Below are positions 32,623 through 45,000 of a DNA stretch of 64,000 nucleotides, piece by piece. A program made the position numbers and the translations under genes. Where the stretch lies: the NCBI GenBank assembly GCA_046331465.1, contig JAXLQV010000003.1, positions 682,001 through 746,000 on the forward strand, read 5' to 3'. Within the stretch, counting starts at the first letter, position 1. Each line of letters starts with the position of its first letter. The DNA comes from UBA5066 sp046331465. GTDB taxonomy: Bacteria > Acidobacteriota > Thermoanaerobaculia > UBA5066. Below the pieces are notes generated by a model, which worked only from the letters and a program-made list of their open reading frames with translations, ran no database searches and had not been told where the DNA came from.

Positions 32623-32961
32623 TCAAGGGCGGGGCATCCCGGGGGCCGGGCGCGCGGCCCACCCCGTCCCCGGGATTCGGGTCGGCGGCCAGTCGTGGTC
32701 GATCGACTCGAGGAGGGCGTTCATCTCGACGCCGGTCGAGACCATCCGGGCGCCGGTGCCGTGGATCAGGGCCAGGAGGTATCTCCCGGCGTCGTCGACG
32801 CGGTTTACGCCCGTGAGGTCGAGGCAGGACGCCTTGCCGCCGGAAGCGGAACGACTCGCCCGCCAGCACTCCTCGAGGTCGCCGACCCACGTCCCGGCGA
32901 GATCTCCCTCGAGCTTCATACGGACCTGGTCGGACTCTTCCTGGACCGTGATCTTCAGCAT
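32623..32961 (-). CDS. STAS-domain protein heading the efflux operon
   Basis: 112 residues, a single STAS (anti-sigma-antagonist-like) fold: MLKITVQEESDQVRMKLEGD, LAGTWVGDLEECWRASRSAS, then CLDLTGVNRVDDAGRYLLAL. In SpoIIAA-type proteins the last motif holds a phosphorylatable Ser/Thr (D-S-S/T-G); here it is D-D-A-G, so the residue is absent and switching by a SpoIIAB-like kinase is unlikely. It lies 59 bp upstream of the adaptor gene on the same strand and directly downstream of a sigma-54-type promoter. A role as regulator or accessory factor of the pump is inference only. Confidence 0.8.
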   Translation of the reverse strand: MLKITVQEESDQVRMKLEGDLAGTWVGDLEECWRASRSASGGKASCLDLTGVNRVDDAGRYLLALIHGTGARMVSTGVEMNALLESIDHDWPPTRIPGTGWAARPAPGMPRP

Positions 32962-32987
32962 CCGCGCTTTCCTCGCAGGAAACGTAG

Positions 32988-33003
32988 AGCAAGGGCGATG
33001 CCT
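32988..33003 (-). promoter_or_regulatory. Sigma-54 (-24/-12) promoter of the STAS-RND operon
   Basis: The minus strand reads AGGCATCGCCCTTGCT. It matches TGGCACG-N4-TTGCW with the invariant GG and GC exactly 10 nt apart, TTGC complete and the final W present. Initiation about 12 nt after the GC gives a leader of roughly 17 nt with GAGGA before the ATG at 32961. A sigma-54 activator gene lies upstream on the same strand. Confidence 0.65.
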
Positions 33004-33004
33004 C

Positions 33005-33137
33005 TCGACCGGAGGTCGATGGAAGACTCGCAAGCACATAAAAGGAAAGCACTTGCTCGCGACCAACGTCGCGTCCCGGGCAACCCGATGCCAATATTCT
33101 GGCGCCAGCCGGCTGGCACTCGCCAACGGGCTGGCAC
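33005..33137 (-). promoter_or_regulatory. Candidate activator-binding (UAS) region upstream of the sigma-54 promoter
   Basis: Three dyads fill this gap: TCGACC-GGA-GGTCGA (33005-33019), GCAAGCAC facing GCACTTGC (about 33030-33055, imperfect, with an AT-rich centre), and the perfect 14-bp palindrome GCCAGCCGGCTGGC (33104-33117). A second GGCTGGCAC half-site lies at 33129-33137, repeating the one at 33111-33119. They sit about 30-160 bp upstream of the expected transcription start, the usual range for activator sites. Which dyad is bound is not known. Confidence 0.45.
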
Positions 33138-33178
33138 CTCGCGCCGACGCCGGAAGCGCCCCGGACGGGCCGTCGGGC

Positions 33179-35260
33179 CTAACGCCCCGGGCGGACGATT
33201 CCCAGCTTCTTCATCCGGAACTGGAGGGTGGAGCGGTTCAGCCCGAGGCGCGCCGCCGCCCCGTTCACCCCGCCGAGGACCCAGCGGGTCTCCTCGAGCG
33301 TCGCGAGGACGTGCTCGCGTTCCGCTTCCTGCAGGGTCTGCCGGCGGGAGCTCCCCGCGGCGGGCGCCCCGTGCGCCTTCAGCTCGTCGAGCGGGACCCG
33401 GAGGACCGGGCCCGTCGTGAGGATCATCGCGCGCTCGACGAGGTTCTGGAGCTCGCGGATGTTCCCGGGCCAGTCGTAGCGCGCGAGCGCCGACATCGTC
33501 TCGGCCGGGATCGTCTCGACGGACTTCTTCATCCGGCGCCCGAGCAGCTGGACGAAGTGGCGCACGAGGAGGGGGACGTCCTCGGGCCTCTCGCGGAGCG
33601 CGGGAACGTGGATCGGAAAGACGTTCAGGCGGTAGAAAAGGTCGGCGCGGAACGTACCGGCCTCGACCATCGAGGCGAGGTCCCGGTTCGTCGCGGCGAT
33701 CAGGCGCGCGTCGGTCCGGAGCGTCCTCGAGCTCCCGAGCCTCTCGAACTCCCGCTCCTGCAGGACGCGGAGCAGCTTCGGCTGCAGCTCGAGCGGCACC
33801 TCGCCGATCTCGTCGAGGAACACGGTCCCGCCGCTCGCGAGCTCGAAACGCCCCACGCGGTCCGCGATCGCTCCCGTGAACGCGCCCTTCTGGTGGCCGA
33901 AGAGCTCGCTCTCGAGGAGCCCCGCGGGGATCGCCGCGCAGCTCAGCTTCACGAACGTCCGGCCGTTCCTCTTCCCGCGGTCGTGGATCGCGCGGGCGAT
34001 CAGCTCCTTGCCCGAGCCCGTCTCGCCGTGGATCAGGACGGTCGAGTCGGTCGGCGCGACGGTCTCCACCTGCTTGAGGACGCGCCGCAGCGCCTCGCTC
34101 CTCCCGACGATCTCGTCGAAGCTCAGCTCGCTCCGGATCTCGTCCTCGAGGTAGAGCTTCTCCCGGGCGAGCTGGTCCTTCAGCCCGGCGATCTCCCGGT
34201 AGGCGAGGGCGTTGTCGAGCGCCGTCGCGATCTGCCCCGCGACCTGCCCGATGAGGTCGACCTCGTCCTGGCCGAACGGCGTCCCCGAGCGCCTCATGAC
34301 GGTGAACATGCCGAGGGCACGCCCCCGCGTGATGAGCGGGAAGGCGAAGCCCGAGGAGATCCCCTCCGCCCGGAGGATCTCCATTCCCGGGCCCGCGGGG
34401 ACGGTCACGTCGACGGCCCGCGGCACGCCGGCCGCGAGGAACTCGGCGAGCCCTCCGCCCTCCATCGGAACGACGGTCCCTTCCTGGACGAACCCGCGGC
34501 TGTCGGGGAAGTCGAGGACGTGGAGGCGGGCCCGGGTCCGGTCCGGGTCGACGAGGACGACGCTCGCGAGGTCGCAGCGCAGGACGGTCCTCACGTTCGA
34601 GGAGATCGCCCGGAGGAGGTCCTCGAGGTCGAGGTTCGCGAGGACGCTCTGCCCGACCTCGAGGACGAGCCTCAGCTGCTCGCCGCTCCTCTCGAGCCTC
34701 TCGTGCGCGACGCGGAGGCGCTCGAAGCTCGCCGCTTCGTCGATCGCGAGCGCGACCTGGTCCGCGACGATGGAGAGGAAGGTCGTTTCGTCTCCCGCGT
34801 AGGCGTCCGCCTCCCGGCACGAGAAGGTCATCGCCCCGAGCGAACGGTTCGACGCCACGAGCGGGACGGCGTGCAGGGACCGGATGCTGTGACGCCCGAG
34901 CGCCTCCTCGAGCGCGGGGAATCGGGGCTGCCCCTCCGCGGCGGGCCAGGACGCCGGCCGCCGGTTCGCGGCGACCCACGCTTCGACCGTCTCCTCGAGC
35001 GGTATCGCCTCCGGGAGACGCACGGCGGCGCGCTCGTCGACGCGCCAGACGTTCCAGCTCGGGCCGGACTCGAGGACGTCGCCGAGGTAGAGGCTCAGGA
35101 AGTCGAAGCGGACGAGGCGCCGGAGCTCGCGCGCGAGCGCGGCGATCAGCTCCTCCGGGTCGCGGATCGCCCCGAGGACCTTCGAAATCCCGAGGAGCGA
35201 CCGGTAGCGCTCCTCGAGGGGAATCGGTGGCATCTGGGCCGAGTCGCCGCTCATCCGCAC
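33179..35260 (-). CDS. Sigma-54-dependent transcriptional activator (GAF-GAF-AAA+-Fis)
   Basis: 693 residues. Two GAF-type sensor domains (about residues 20-180 and 195-345) precede a short coiled coil and an AAA+ domain: Walker A GETGSGKE, ELFGHQKGAFTGAIADRVGR with the sigma-54 contact loop GAFTGA, Walker B GGTVFLDEIGE, and FYRLNVFPIHVPALRERPED. A Fis-type HTH ends the protein (GGVNGAAARLGLNRSTLQFR, MKKLGI). GAF domains bind small molecules or redox/NO-sensitive cofactors; no ligand is evident. It needs sigma-54 RNA polymerase and most likely drives the STAS-RND operon, 218 bp downstream on the same strand. Confidence 0.95.
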   Translation of the reverse strand: MRMSGDSAQMPPIPLEERYRSLLGISKVLGAIRDPEELIAALARELRRLVRFDFLSLYLGDVLESGPSWNVWRVDERAAVRLPEAIPLEETVEAWVAANRRPASWPAAEGQPRFPALEEALGRHSIRSLHAVPLVASNRSLGAMTFSCREADAYAGDETTFLSIVADQVALAIDEAASFERLRVAHERLERSGEQLRLVLEVGQSVLANLDLEDLLRAISSNVRTVLRCDLASVVLVDPDRTRARLHVLDFPDSRGFVQEGTVVPMEGGGLAEFLAAGVPRAVDVTVPAGPGMEILRAEGISSGFAFPLITRGRALGMFTVMRRSGTPFGQDEVDLIGQVAGQIATALDNALAYREIAGLKDQLAREKLYLEDEIRSELSFDEIVGRSEALRRVLKQVETVAPTDSTVLIHGETGSGKELIARAIHDRGKRNGRTFVKLSCAAIPAGLLESELFGHQKGAFTGAIADRVGRFELASGGTVFLDEIGEVPLELQPKLLRVLQEREFERLGSSRTLRTDARLIAATNRDLASMVEAGTFRADLFYRLNVFPIHVPALRERPEDVPLLVRHFVQLLGRRMKKSVETIPAETMSALARYDWPGNIRELQNLVERAMILTTGPVLRVPLDELKAHGAPAAGSSRRQTLQEAEREHVLATLEETRWVLGGVNGAAARLGLNRSTLQFRMKKLGIVRPGR

Positions 35261-35356
35261 GTCACGTCGCGCGCGCGAGCATAGCCGCTCCGGCCGCGCG
35301 GGGGCCTCTCGGCAGCCCTCCCGGCCCGGCGCCGGAATCGACGCCGGGAAGCGTCC

Positions 35357-35767
35357 TCAGGCGAGGCCGGCCGTCGATCGCCAGGAGTAGCGGCAGACCG
35401 CGGCGTAGGCGAGCGCGAGGACGCCGAAGACGGCGAACCCGACCCAGACCCCGAGGTAGGTCCTTCCCCAGAGCCAGAACTGGGCCACGTAGAGCCCGTC
35501 GACGAGGAGGAACCCGACGAACGCGGCCGGGAGCCAGTCCCTCCGGCCCGACATCAGGCCGGCCCCGGCGACGATCCATGCGACCCCGGCGAGCGCCCAC
35601 GCGGCGACCTTGAGGTCGACGAGCGCCGGTTCCGCGTCGGGAGGGAGGTCCCTGTGGAGCTGCAGGGCGGCGGAGGCGTTGTCGAACAGGTAGACCTGGC
35701 CCACGAAGAGGAGACCGTTCGCGACCATCACGAGGCCGACGACGATCTTCCAGAAGGGAACGTGCAC
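35357..35767 (-). CDS. Small four-helix membrane protein
   Basis: 136 residues with four hydrophobic segments (FWKIVVGLVMVANGLLFVGQ; VAAWALAGVAWIVAGAGLMS; WLPAAFVGFLLVDGLYVAQF; LGVWVGFAVFGVLALAYAAV). The GTG start at 35767 is backed by GGGAGG 7 nt upstream. The layout resembles small integral membrane proteins of unknown function; I do not recognise a named family. It lies between the sigma-54 activator gene and the SurA-barrel gene, all on the same strand, without tight spacing to either. A 7-bp hairpin (CCCGGCG/CGCCGGG) follows its stop. Confidence 0.75.
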   Translation of the reverse strand: MHVPFWKIVVGLVMVANGLLFVGQVYLFDNASAALQLHRDLPPDAEPALVDLKVAAWALAGVAWIVAGAGLMSGRRDWLPAAFVGFLLVDGLYVAQFWLWGRTYLGVWVGFAVFGVLALAYAAVCRYSWRSTAGLA

Positions 35768-35889
35768 GGTCCGACCTCCCTTCCGCCGGCGAGGCGTGGC
35801 CCCGGGAGGGCACCGGCGAGGACGCTCCTCCCGGCCGCGACCAGATTACGCCCGCGGGAAGGGGACCGCGAGGCTCTCCACGCCTCCGC

Positions 35890-37518
35890 TCAGAAACGGA
35901 GGGTCAGCCCGGTGTGGGCGTCCCACTGGTAGAGGTAGTTCGAGTCGTAGTACGTGTAGCAGCCGTACCAGGGGTCGCAGTAGCCGTACCCGGTGCTCGT
36001 GGCGTTGAGGTAGACGGGCATGAAGCGGAGCCCGAGGCGGAAGCCGATCGCGTCGGAGACGTAGAACTTCGCCCCGCCCCCGATGCTGCCGGAGAACCGC
36101 GTCAGCGTGGAGAACTGGGGGGCCGGCGTCAGGATGCTCAGCCCGAGGAGGAAGTCGAAGTACGGCCGGACGGTGTCGCCCTCGAGCCCGAGCATCCAGA
36201 GCCCGCCGATCTGGAACGTGTCGACGTTCAGGTGCGTGAGGCGGTCGTCGTACCCGGCGGGGGGCGTCTCGCGGAACTTGAGCTTCAGCTCGGTGTCCTG
36301 GTGGCTCCAGATCAGCTCGAGGTTGAGGCTCCGGCGGAGGGCGTACTCCAGGGTCATCCCGAAGCTCATCGCCTGGGCCACCTTGAGGCTCTCGATGTAC
36401 TGGCTGTGCGTGGTCGACGCCGTTCCCCCGAGCCGGTAGCCGGCGGTCGGCGTGACCTCGAGCCTCCGGTCGCTGTCCCGTCCGCGCCCCGGCGCGAAGG
36501 AGGCGTTCGCCGGCTCGGACGCGAGGAGGTCCCGCTGGGGGGCCGCGGCGACCGGCGCCTGGTAGTACGGCGCGGCCTCGTCCGAGACCTTGATCACGGC
36601 GTCGCGCTTGAGCTTGTCGAGGTACTCCGCGAGCTTCTTCTGGAACTGGGTCTCCTGCTCCTTCTTGAGGATCTCGGCCTTCACCTCGGAGTAGGGCTTG
36701 TAGGACGCCGGGATCTTCTCGACGACCTTCAGGACGTGCCAGCCCGACTTCGTCAGGATCGGGTCCGAGATCCCACCCACCGGGAGGGAGAAAGCGGCCT
36801 TGTCGATGTCGGCCGCGAGCTCCCCCTTCCCGACGGTCCCCATGTCGCCCCCCTTCGACCGGGTCGGGCCGTCGGAGTAGCGGAGGACGACGTCCTCGAA
36901 CTTCGTCCCCCCCTTCGCGAGCCGGGCGGCCTCGCGGGCCTTCTCCTCGGACCCGGGGCCGGCCACGACGAGGACCTCGGCGACGCGGACCTTCTCCGGG
37001 ATCGCCCACTGCTCCTTCTCCCGCTCGTAGGCGAGACGGAGGGCGTCGTCGGAGAGGTCGACCTTGCTGTTCACCTCGCGCCCGATGACGCGCTGGATCG
37101 TCGACGACCGCTTCAGCTGGTCGCGGAGCTTGTCGGGCGTCAGCCCCGAGGCCTCGAGCGCCTTCGTGAACTCCTCCTCGGACTTGACGTTGTTCTGCTC
37201 CTTGAGCCGCTTGATCTGCTCCTCGACCTCCTCGTCCGTCGAGACGACGTCGAGCTCGCGGGCGCGGTCCTCGAGCAGGGCCTCGTTGACGAGCTCCCCG
37301 AGCGCCGTCTTCCGGACCTCCTCCCGCCGGCTCGCGTCGAGGCCGGGAGGGGCCTCGCGGAGCGCCGCCTCGACCCGCGCGTCGAGCTGGGTCTGGGTCA
37401 CGATGCGCGAGTTGACGTGGACGAGGATCCGGTCGATGACCTCCCCGGCCGCCGGGCGGGCCGCGAAGGCGAGGGGCAGGGCGAGGGCGATGCCGAAGAG
37501 GCGTCGGAGGACGGTCAC
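35890..37518 (-). CDS. SurA-like PPIase fused to an outer membrane beta-barrel
   Basis: 542 residues in one uninterrupted frame. A signal peptide (residues 1-25) is followed by a SurA_N-like helical chaperone region (about 26-165) and a parvulin rotamase domain (about 176-268) with the family strings YSDGPTRSKGGDMGTVGKGE and PILTKSGWHVLKVVEK. After a linker with an Ala/Pro stretch (about 310-350) comes about 190 residues of alternating-polarity strands ending in LTLRF, with C-terminal Phe, as in OmpA-like eight-stranded barrels. No second signal peptide exists between the parts. Inference: a chaperone tethered to the outer membrane. It begins 10 bp after the parvulin lipoprotein gene, third in the mfd operon, and has its own TAGACT box. 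Confidence 0.88.
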   Translation of the reverse strand: MTVLRRLFGIALALPLAFAARPAAGEVIDRILVHVNSRIVTQTQLDARVEAALREAPPGLDASRREEVRKTALGELVNEALLEDRARELDVVSTDEEVEEQIKRLKEQNNVKSEEEFTKALEASGLTPDKLRDQLKRSSTIQRVIGREVNSKVDLSDDALRLAYEREKEQWAIPEKVRVAEVLVVAGPGSEEKAREAARLAKGGTKFEDVVLRYSDGPTRSKGGDMGTVGKGELAADIDKAAFSLPVGGISDPILTKSGWHVLKVVEKIPASYKPYSEVKAEILKKEQETQFQKKLAEYLDKLKRDAVIKVSDEAAPYYQAPVAAAPQRDLLASEPANASFAPGRGRDSDRRLEVTPTAGYRLGGTASTTHSQYIESLKVAQAMSFGMTLEYALRRSLNLELIWSHQDTELKLKFRETPPAGYDDRLTHLNVDTFQIGGLWMLGLEGDTVRPYFDFLLGLSILTPAPQFSTLTRFSGSIGGGAKFYVSDAIGFRLGLRFMPVYLNATSTGYGYCDPWYGCYTYYDSNYLYQWDAHTGLTLRF

Positions 37519-37525
37519 GGCGCGG

Positions 37526-37531
37526 AGTCTA
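37526..37531 (-). promoter_or_regulatory. -10 box for a leaderless mRNA (SurA-barrel gene)
   Basis: On the minus strand TAGACT ends 7 nt before the GTG at 37518 and overlaps the TAG stop of the upstream gene. The TAGACTCCGCG wording equals that before the esterase-like and thyX genes. It suggests that the chaperone gene can be expressed independently of mfd. Confidence 0.45.
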
Positions 37532-38388
37532 GCGAAAAGCGGGCCGCCCCCCGCCGACGTACGGGAACGGGAGGTGCTCCTCGAGGACGACGACGCTCCA
37601 GCGCCTGCGCGAGTCCGCGAGAAGGGCCGCGAGAGCCTCGGAGCTCCGCTTCTCGGCGAGGGCGAGGCGGAGCGCCGGCTTCGCCTCCTCGAACGGGACG
37701 ACCCGGCCGTCCGCCCGCTCGTCGACCCGGAAGAGGTGGACCCCGTGCCCGGCCGGGAGGACCGGGCTGACGCCGCCGGCCGGGAGACCCCAGACCGCCT
37801 TCTCGAACTCCCGCGGCAGGTCGCCCTTCGAGAGCCAGCCGAGGCCGCCGCCCGTCGCGGCGTTCGGCGCCTGGCTCACCTCCTTCGAGACGGCGTTCCA
37901 CTCCGCGCCGGCGAGGACCTTCCGGCGCGCCGCCTCCGCCGCCTCCCGGGTCGGGAGGAGCATCTGGGAGAGCCTCACGAGTGGCGGGTGCGACCAGCGC
38001 TCGGGCTGGCGGTCGTATTCGGCTCTCAGCTCGACGTCCGTGATGTCGTTCAGGCGTGCCGCCCTCTCGAGGACCTCCCGGCGGCGCTCCACCGCCGTCT
38101 CCCCCTTCGGCTTCGGCTCCGCGGCCCCGACGGCCTTCTCGAGGAGGCGCTCGTCGAGGTACTGGTCGAGGAGGCTCGAAGCGACCTGCGGGGAGACCTG
38201 AGCGAGCGGCGCTCCCGCCGCCGCGCGGACGTAGTTCCCGAAGTCCTCCTCCTCGACCGGCTCGTCGCCGATCATGGCGACGACCGACGCCCTCTCCGCG
38301 GCCCGCGGTCCCTTCCGGGCGCAGGAGGCGGCACCGGGAAGGAGGGCGGCGGCGAGGAGCGCGAGGGCGGGGAGCTTCACGGGACGCC

Positions 38389-38392
<4 letters not shown>
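37529..38392 (-). CDS. Parvulin-type peptidyl-prolyl isomerase lipoprotein
   Basis: 287 residues. Starting at the GTG at 38392 it reads MRRPVKLPALALLAAALLPG followed by AASC, a charged n-region and lipobox, so it is a lipoprotein. A SurA_N/PrsA-like helical part (DEPVEEEDFGNYVRAAAGAP, YLDERLLEKAVG) precedes a PpiC-type rotamase domain (SHPPLVRLSQMLLPTREAAE; SQAPNAATGGGLGWLSKGDL; PVLPAGHGVHLFRVDER). It should help fold proteins in the periplasm. The start overlaps the mfd stop as GTGA with GGGGGAGG 6 nt upstream, so it is translationally coupled to mfd. It lies directly before the SurA-barrel gene. Confidence 0.88.
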
Positions 38393-41916
<3,524 letters not shown>

Positions 41917-41922
41917 GCGCAG

Positions 41923-41928
41923 AGGTTA
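41923..41928 (-). promoter_or_regulatory. -10 box for a leaderless mRNA (mfd)
   Basis: On the minus strand TAACCT ends 6 nt before the GTG at 41916. There is no ribosome binding site between them. Confidence 0.45.
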
Positions 41929-42046
41929 CCGCGGCCGCGCGCCCGGGCCCGCTTCCGCCGCCGGCCCCGCGGTCTCCGGCGTATCGTTCCGGTTGCGGCC
42001 GGTTCGTCTCCGGCAGCGGGGGGCGGTCCCGAGGAAGGAGGCGGCC

Positions 42047-45000
42047 ATGCTCGGAAGCGCCCCGTTCGCCCTCGCCCTCGTCCTCCTCGCCCCGCCCGAT
42101 GCCCCCGTCGCCGCCGCGCCGGGCGTCGTCGTGGAGGAGGTCGCTCCGCGGAGCGCGGCCCGCGCGGCCGGCCTCGCGCGCGGCGACCTGCTCCTCTCGT
42201 GGAGCCGGGCCGCGGCTCCTCCCGGAAGCCCCGCGGCCTCCTCCGGAGAGCTCCGCTCCGTCTTCGACCTCCTGCTCCTCGAGGACGAGGATGGGCCGCG
42301 CGGCGCGGTCGCGTTCCGCGGGACGCGCTCCGGCGCGCCGCTCGAGGCCGCCGTCCCCGTCGGGAAATGGGGGCTCGTCGCGAGGCCGCCCCTCGGCGGC
42401 GACCTTCTCGCCGCGTGGGAGCGGGGGCGCGAGGCGCTCGCGAAGAGGGACCTCGACGCGGTCGCCGCCGCCTGGGGCGAGGCGGAGACGCTCGCGCTCG
42501 CCGCGGGAGAGACGACGACCGCGGCATGGGTCGCCTACCGGGCGGGCGAGGCGCTCTGCGGGCGCGGCCGCCACGAGAAGGGGCAGGAGGCCTACGCGCG
42601 GGCCCTCGAGAGGGCGCGCGCCGCGAAGGACCCGGCCGCCGAGGTCGAGGTGCTCCTCGGCTCCGGCCGCTTCTTCGTCCTGACGAGCGCGTTCCCGAAG
42701 GCGGCGGAGCGCTACGCCGAGGCGGTCGCCCTCTGCGAGAGGACGTGGGGCGAGAGCCTCGTCCTGGCGCGCGCCGTGAACTCGGCCGCAGAGGTCCCCT
42801 ACCGGCAGGACGACCTCGCGGCCGCCGAGCCGCTCCGCGTCCGGGCGCTGGAGATCCGCCAGCGGCTCGCCCCGGGGAGCCTCGAGCTCGCCGGAAGCCT
42901 CGCGAACATGGGCCTCCTCCGCTCGGACACCGGCGAGCTCGCCGAGGCGCAGGCCTTCCACGAGAAGGCGCTCGCGATCCAGGAACGGGTCGCGCCCGGC
43001 TCGCTCGACGTCGCGATGACGCTCAACAACCTCGGCATCGTCGCGGGCCAGCGCGGCCTCCACCAGAAGGCGCAGTCCTTCTACGAGAGGTCCCTCGCGC
43101 TCAAGGAGGAGCTCGTCCCCGGCTCGCCGAGCCTCGCGAACACGCTCGGGAACCTCGCGCTCGTCCTGCGGCGCCGCGGCCTCTACGACAAGGCGGAGGA
43201 GTCGCTCCGGAAGGTCCTCGAGATCTACGAGCGGCTCGTGCCGGGGAGCCTCGACGTCGCGCGCGCCCTTTCGAACCTCGGCGGCGTCTTCGAGATGCAG
43301 GGGGACCTCGAGCAGGCCCGCGTCTGCTCGGAGCGGGCCCTCGAGCTCCAGCGGAAGCTCGCGCCACAGAGCGTCGGCGTCGCCACGGAGCTCCTCGGCC
43401 TCGCCGACATCGCCCTCGAGGAGGGAGACCTCGGGCGCGCCGGGCCGCTCTACTGCGAAGGTCTCGCGATCACGCGCGAGAAGGTCCCGAACAGCCCGAA
43501 GAACGCCGAGATGCTCTCGCGGATGGGGCTCTTCGAGCAGCGCAGCGGGAACCGCGCCGAGGCGCGGCGCCTCTACGAGGAGAGCCTCGCCCTCCGCGAC
43601 CGGCTCGCCGGCGAGGGGGGCGAGCCGACGTTCGGCTTCTGCGGCGTCTTCGACCTCGCCGTCCTCGAGCGCGAGGAGGGGAACCTCGACCGCGCCGCCG
43701 AGCTCCAGTCGCGGTGCGTGTCGCTCCGGACGGCGTACGCCCCCGGCAGCTTCTGGCTCGCCGTCTCGCTCCACGAGATGGGGAGAATCGAGAAGGCCCG
43801 CGGGAACCTCGAGGCCGCGCGGCGCAACTACCTCGACGCCCTCGCGGCGCTCGAGGCGCAGGTCGGGAACCTCGGGGGCTCGGCGGAGACGAAGAGCCGG
43901 TACCGGAGCTTCTTCGGCGAGCTGACGGGAGAGGCGCTCGAGCTCCTCGTCGGGATGAAGCGGCAGGAGGAGGCGTTCTCCGTCCTCGAGCGCTCGCGGG
44001 CCCGCTCGTTCCTCTCGCTCCTCGCGCGGCGCGACCTCGACCTCCGCGGCGAGGTCCCCGCGCCGCTCGAGGAGCGCCGGCAGCTCCTCGCCGCCGACTA
44101 CGAGAGGACGCAGGCCGAGCTCGCGAAGCTCGACGCCTCCGCGAAGCCCGGGGGGGCCGCGCTCCTCGAGCGGCGGCTTGTCGAGCTGCGCGGGCAGCAG
44201 GAGGCCCTGCGCTCCGAGCTCCGGAAGGCCTCCCCGCGCGTGGCCGCGCTGCGCGACCCCGTCCCTCTCGACGTCGCCGGGGCGCGTGCCGCCCTCGCGC
44301 CGCGCGAGCTCCTCCTCTCGTACAGCGTCGGCGAGAAGAGCACCTTCCTCTTCGCCCTGTCGCGGGAGGACGGCCTCGGGACGCACGTCCTCCCGGTCGG
44401 GCGCGCCGGGCTCGCGGAGAGGGTCGAGGCGTACAGGAGGCTCGTCCTCCGGCGCCGGTCGGGCCCGGCCCCGCAGCAGCCGGTCCTCGAGGCGTCGCGG
44501 GACCTCGCCTCGCGGCTCCTCGGTCCGGTGGAGGCCCGGCTCGCGAAGGCGAAGCGGCTCCTCGTCGTCCCGGACGGCCCGCTTCACCTCGTCCCCTTCG
44601 CCGCGCTCGCCGGCCCGGAGGGGCGCTACCTGGCCGAGGGAAGGCCGCTCTCCGCCGTCTCCTCGGCGACCGTCCTCGCGGAGCTCCGGAAGCTCCCGCC
44701 GAGAAGACCCGGGGAGCCCTCCTCCGTCGTCGCGTTCGGCGATCCCTCCTATCCCCGCGCGGACGGCCCGCCTCCCGCGGACGCGCGCGTCCGCGCCGCG
44801 CTGCGGAGCGGCGCCCTCTCGCCGCTCCCGGCGACGCGGCGGGAGGTCGAGGGGATCCGCGAAACCACGGAAGGGCTCTCCGCCTTCCTCGGCGCCGAGG
44901 CGACCGAGGAGCGGGCGAAATCGGCCGGCCGCGGCGCGCGGATCGTCCACTTCGCCTGCCACGGCCTCCTCGACGAGCGGAACCCGCTCGACTCCGCCCT

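Noticed and set aside
33080..33095. A second sigma-54-like element, TTGGCATCGGGTTGC on the minus strand.
   Set aside because: The GG and GC are one base too close (9 instead of 10 nt), which sigma-54 does not tolerate well; the element at 32988-33003 has correct spacing.
27989..35284. A 2431-codon open frame on the plus strand, antisense to the whole RND operon and activator.
   Set aside because: The minus strand carries perfect family motifs of five proteins here. The plus frame is Arg/Asp/Glu/Gly-rich with no domain and is the usual mirror frame of GC-rich codon use.
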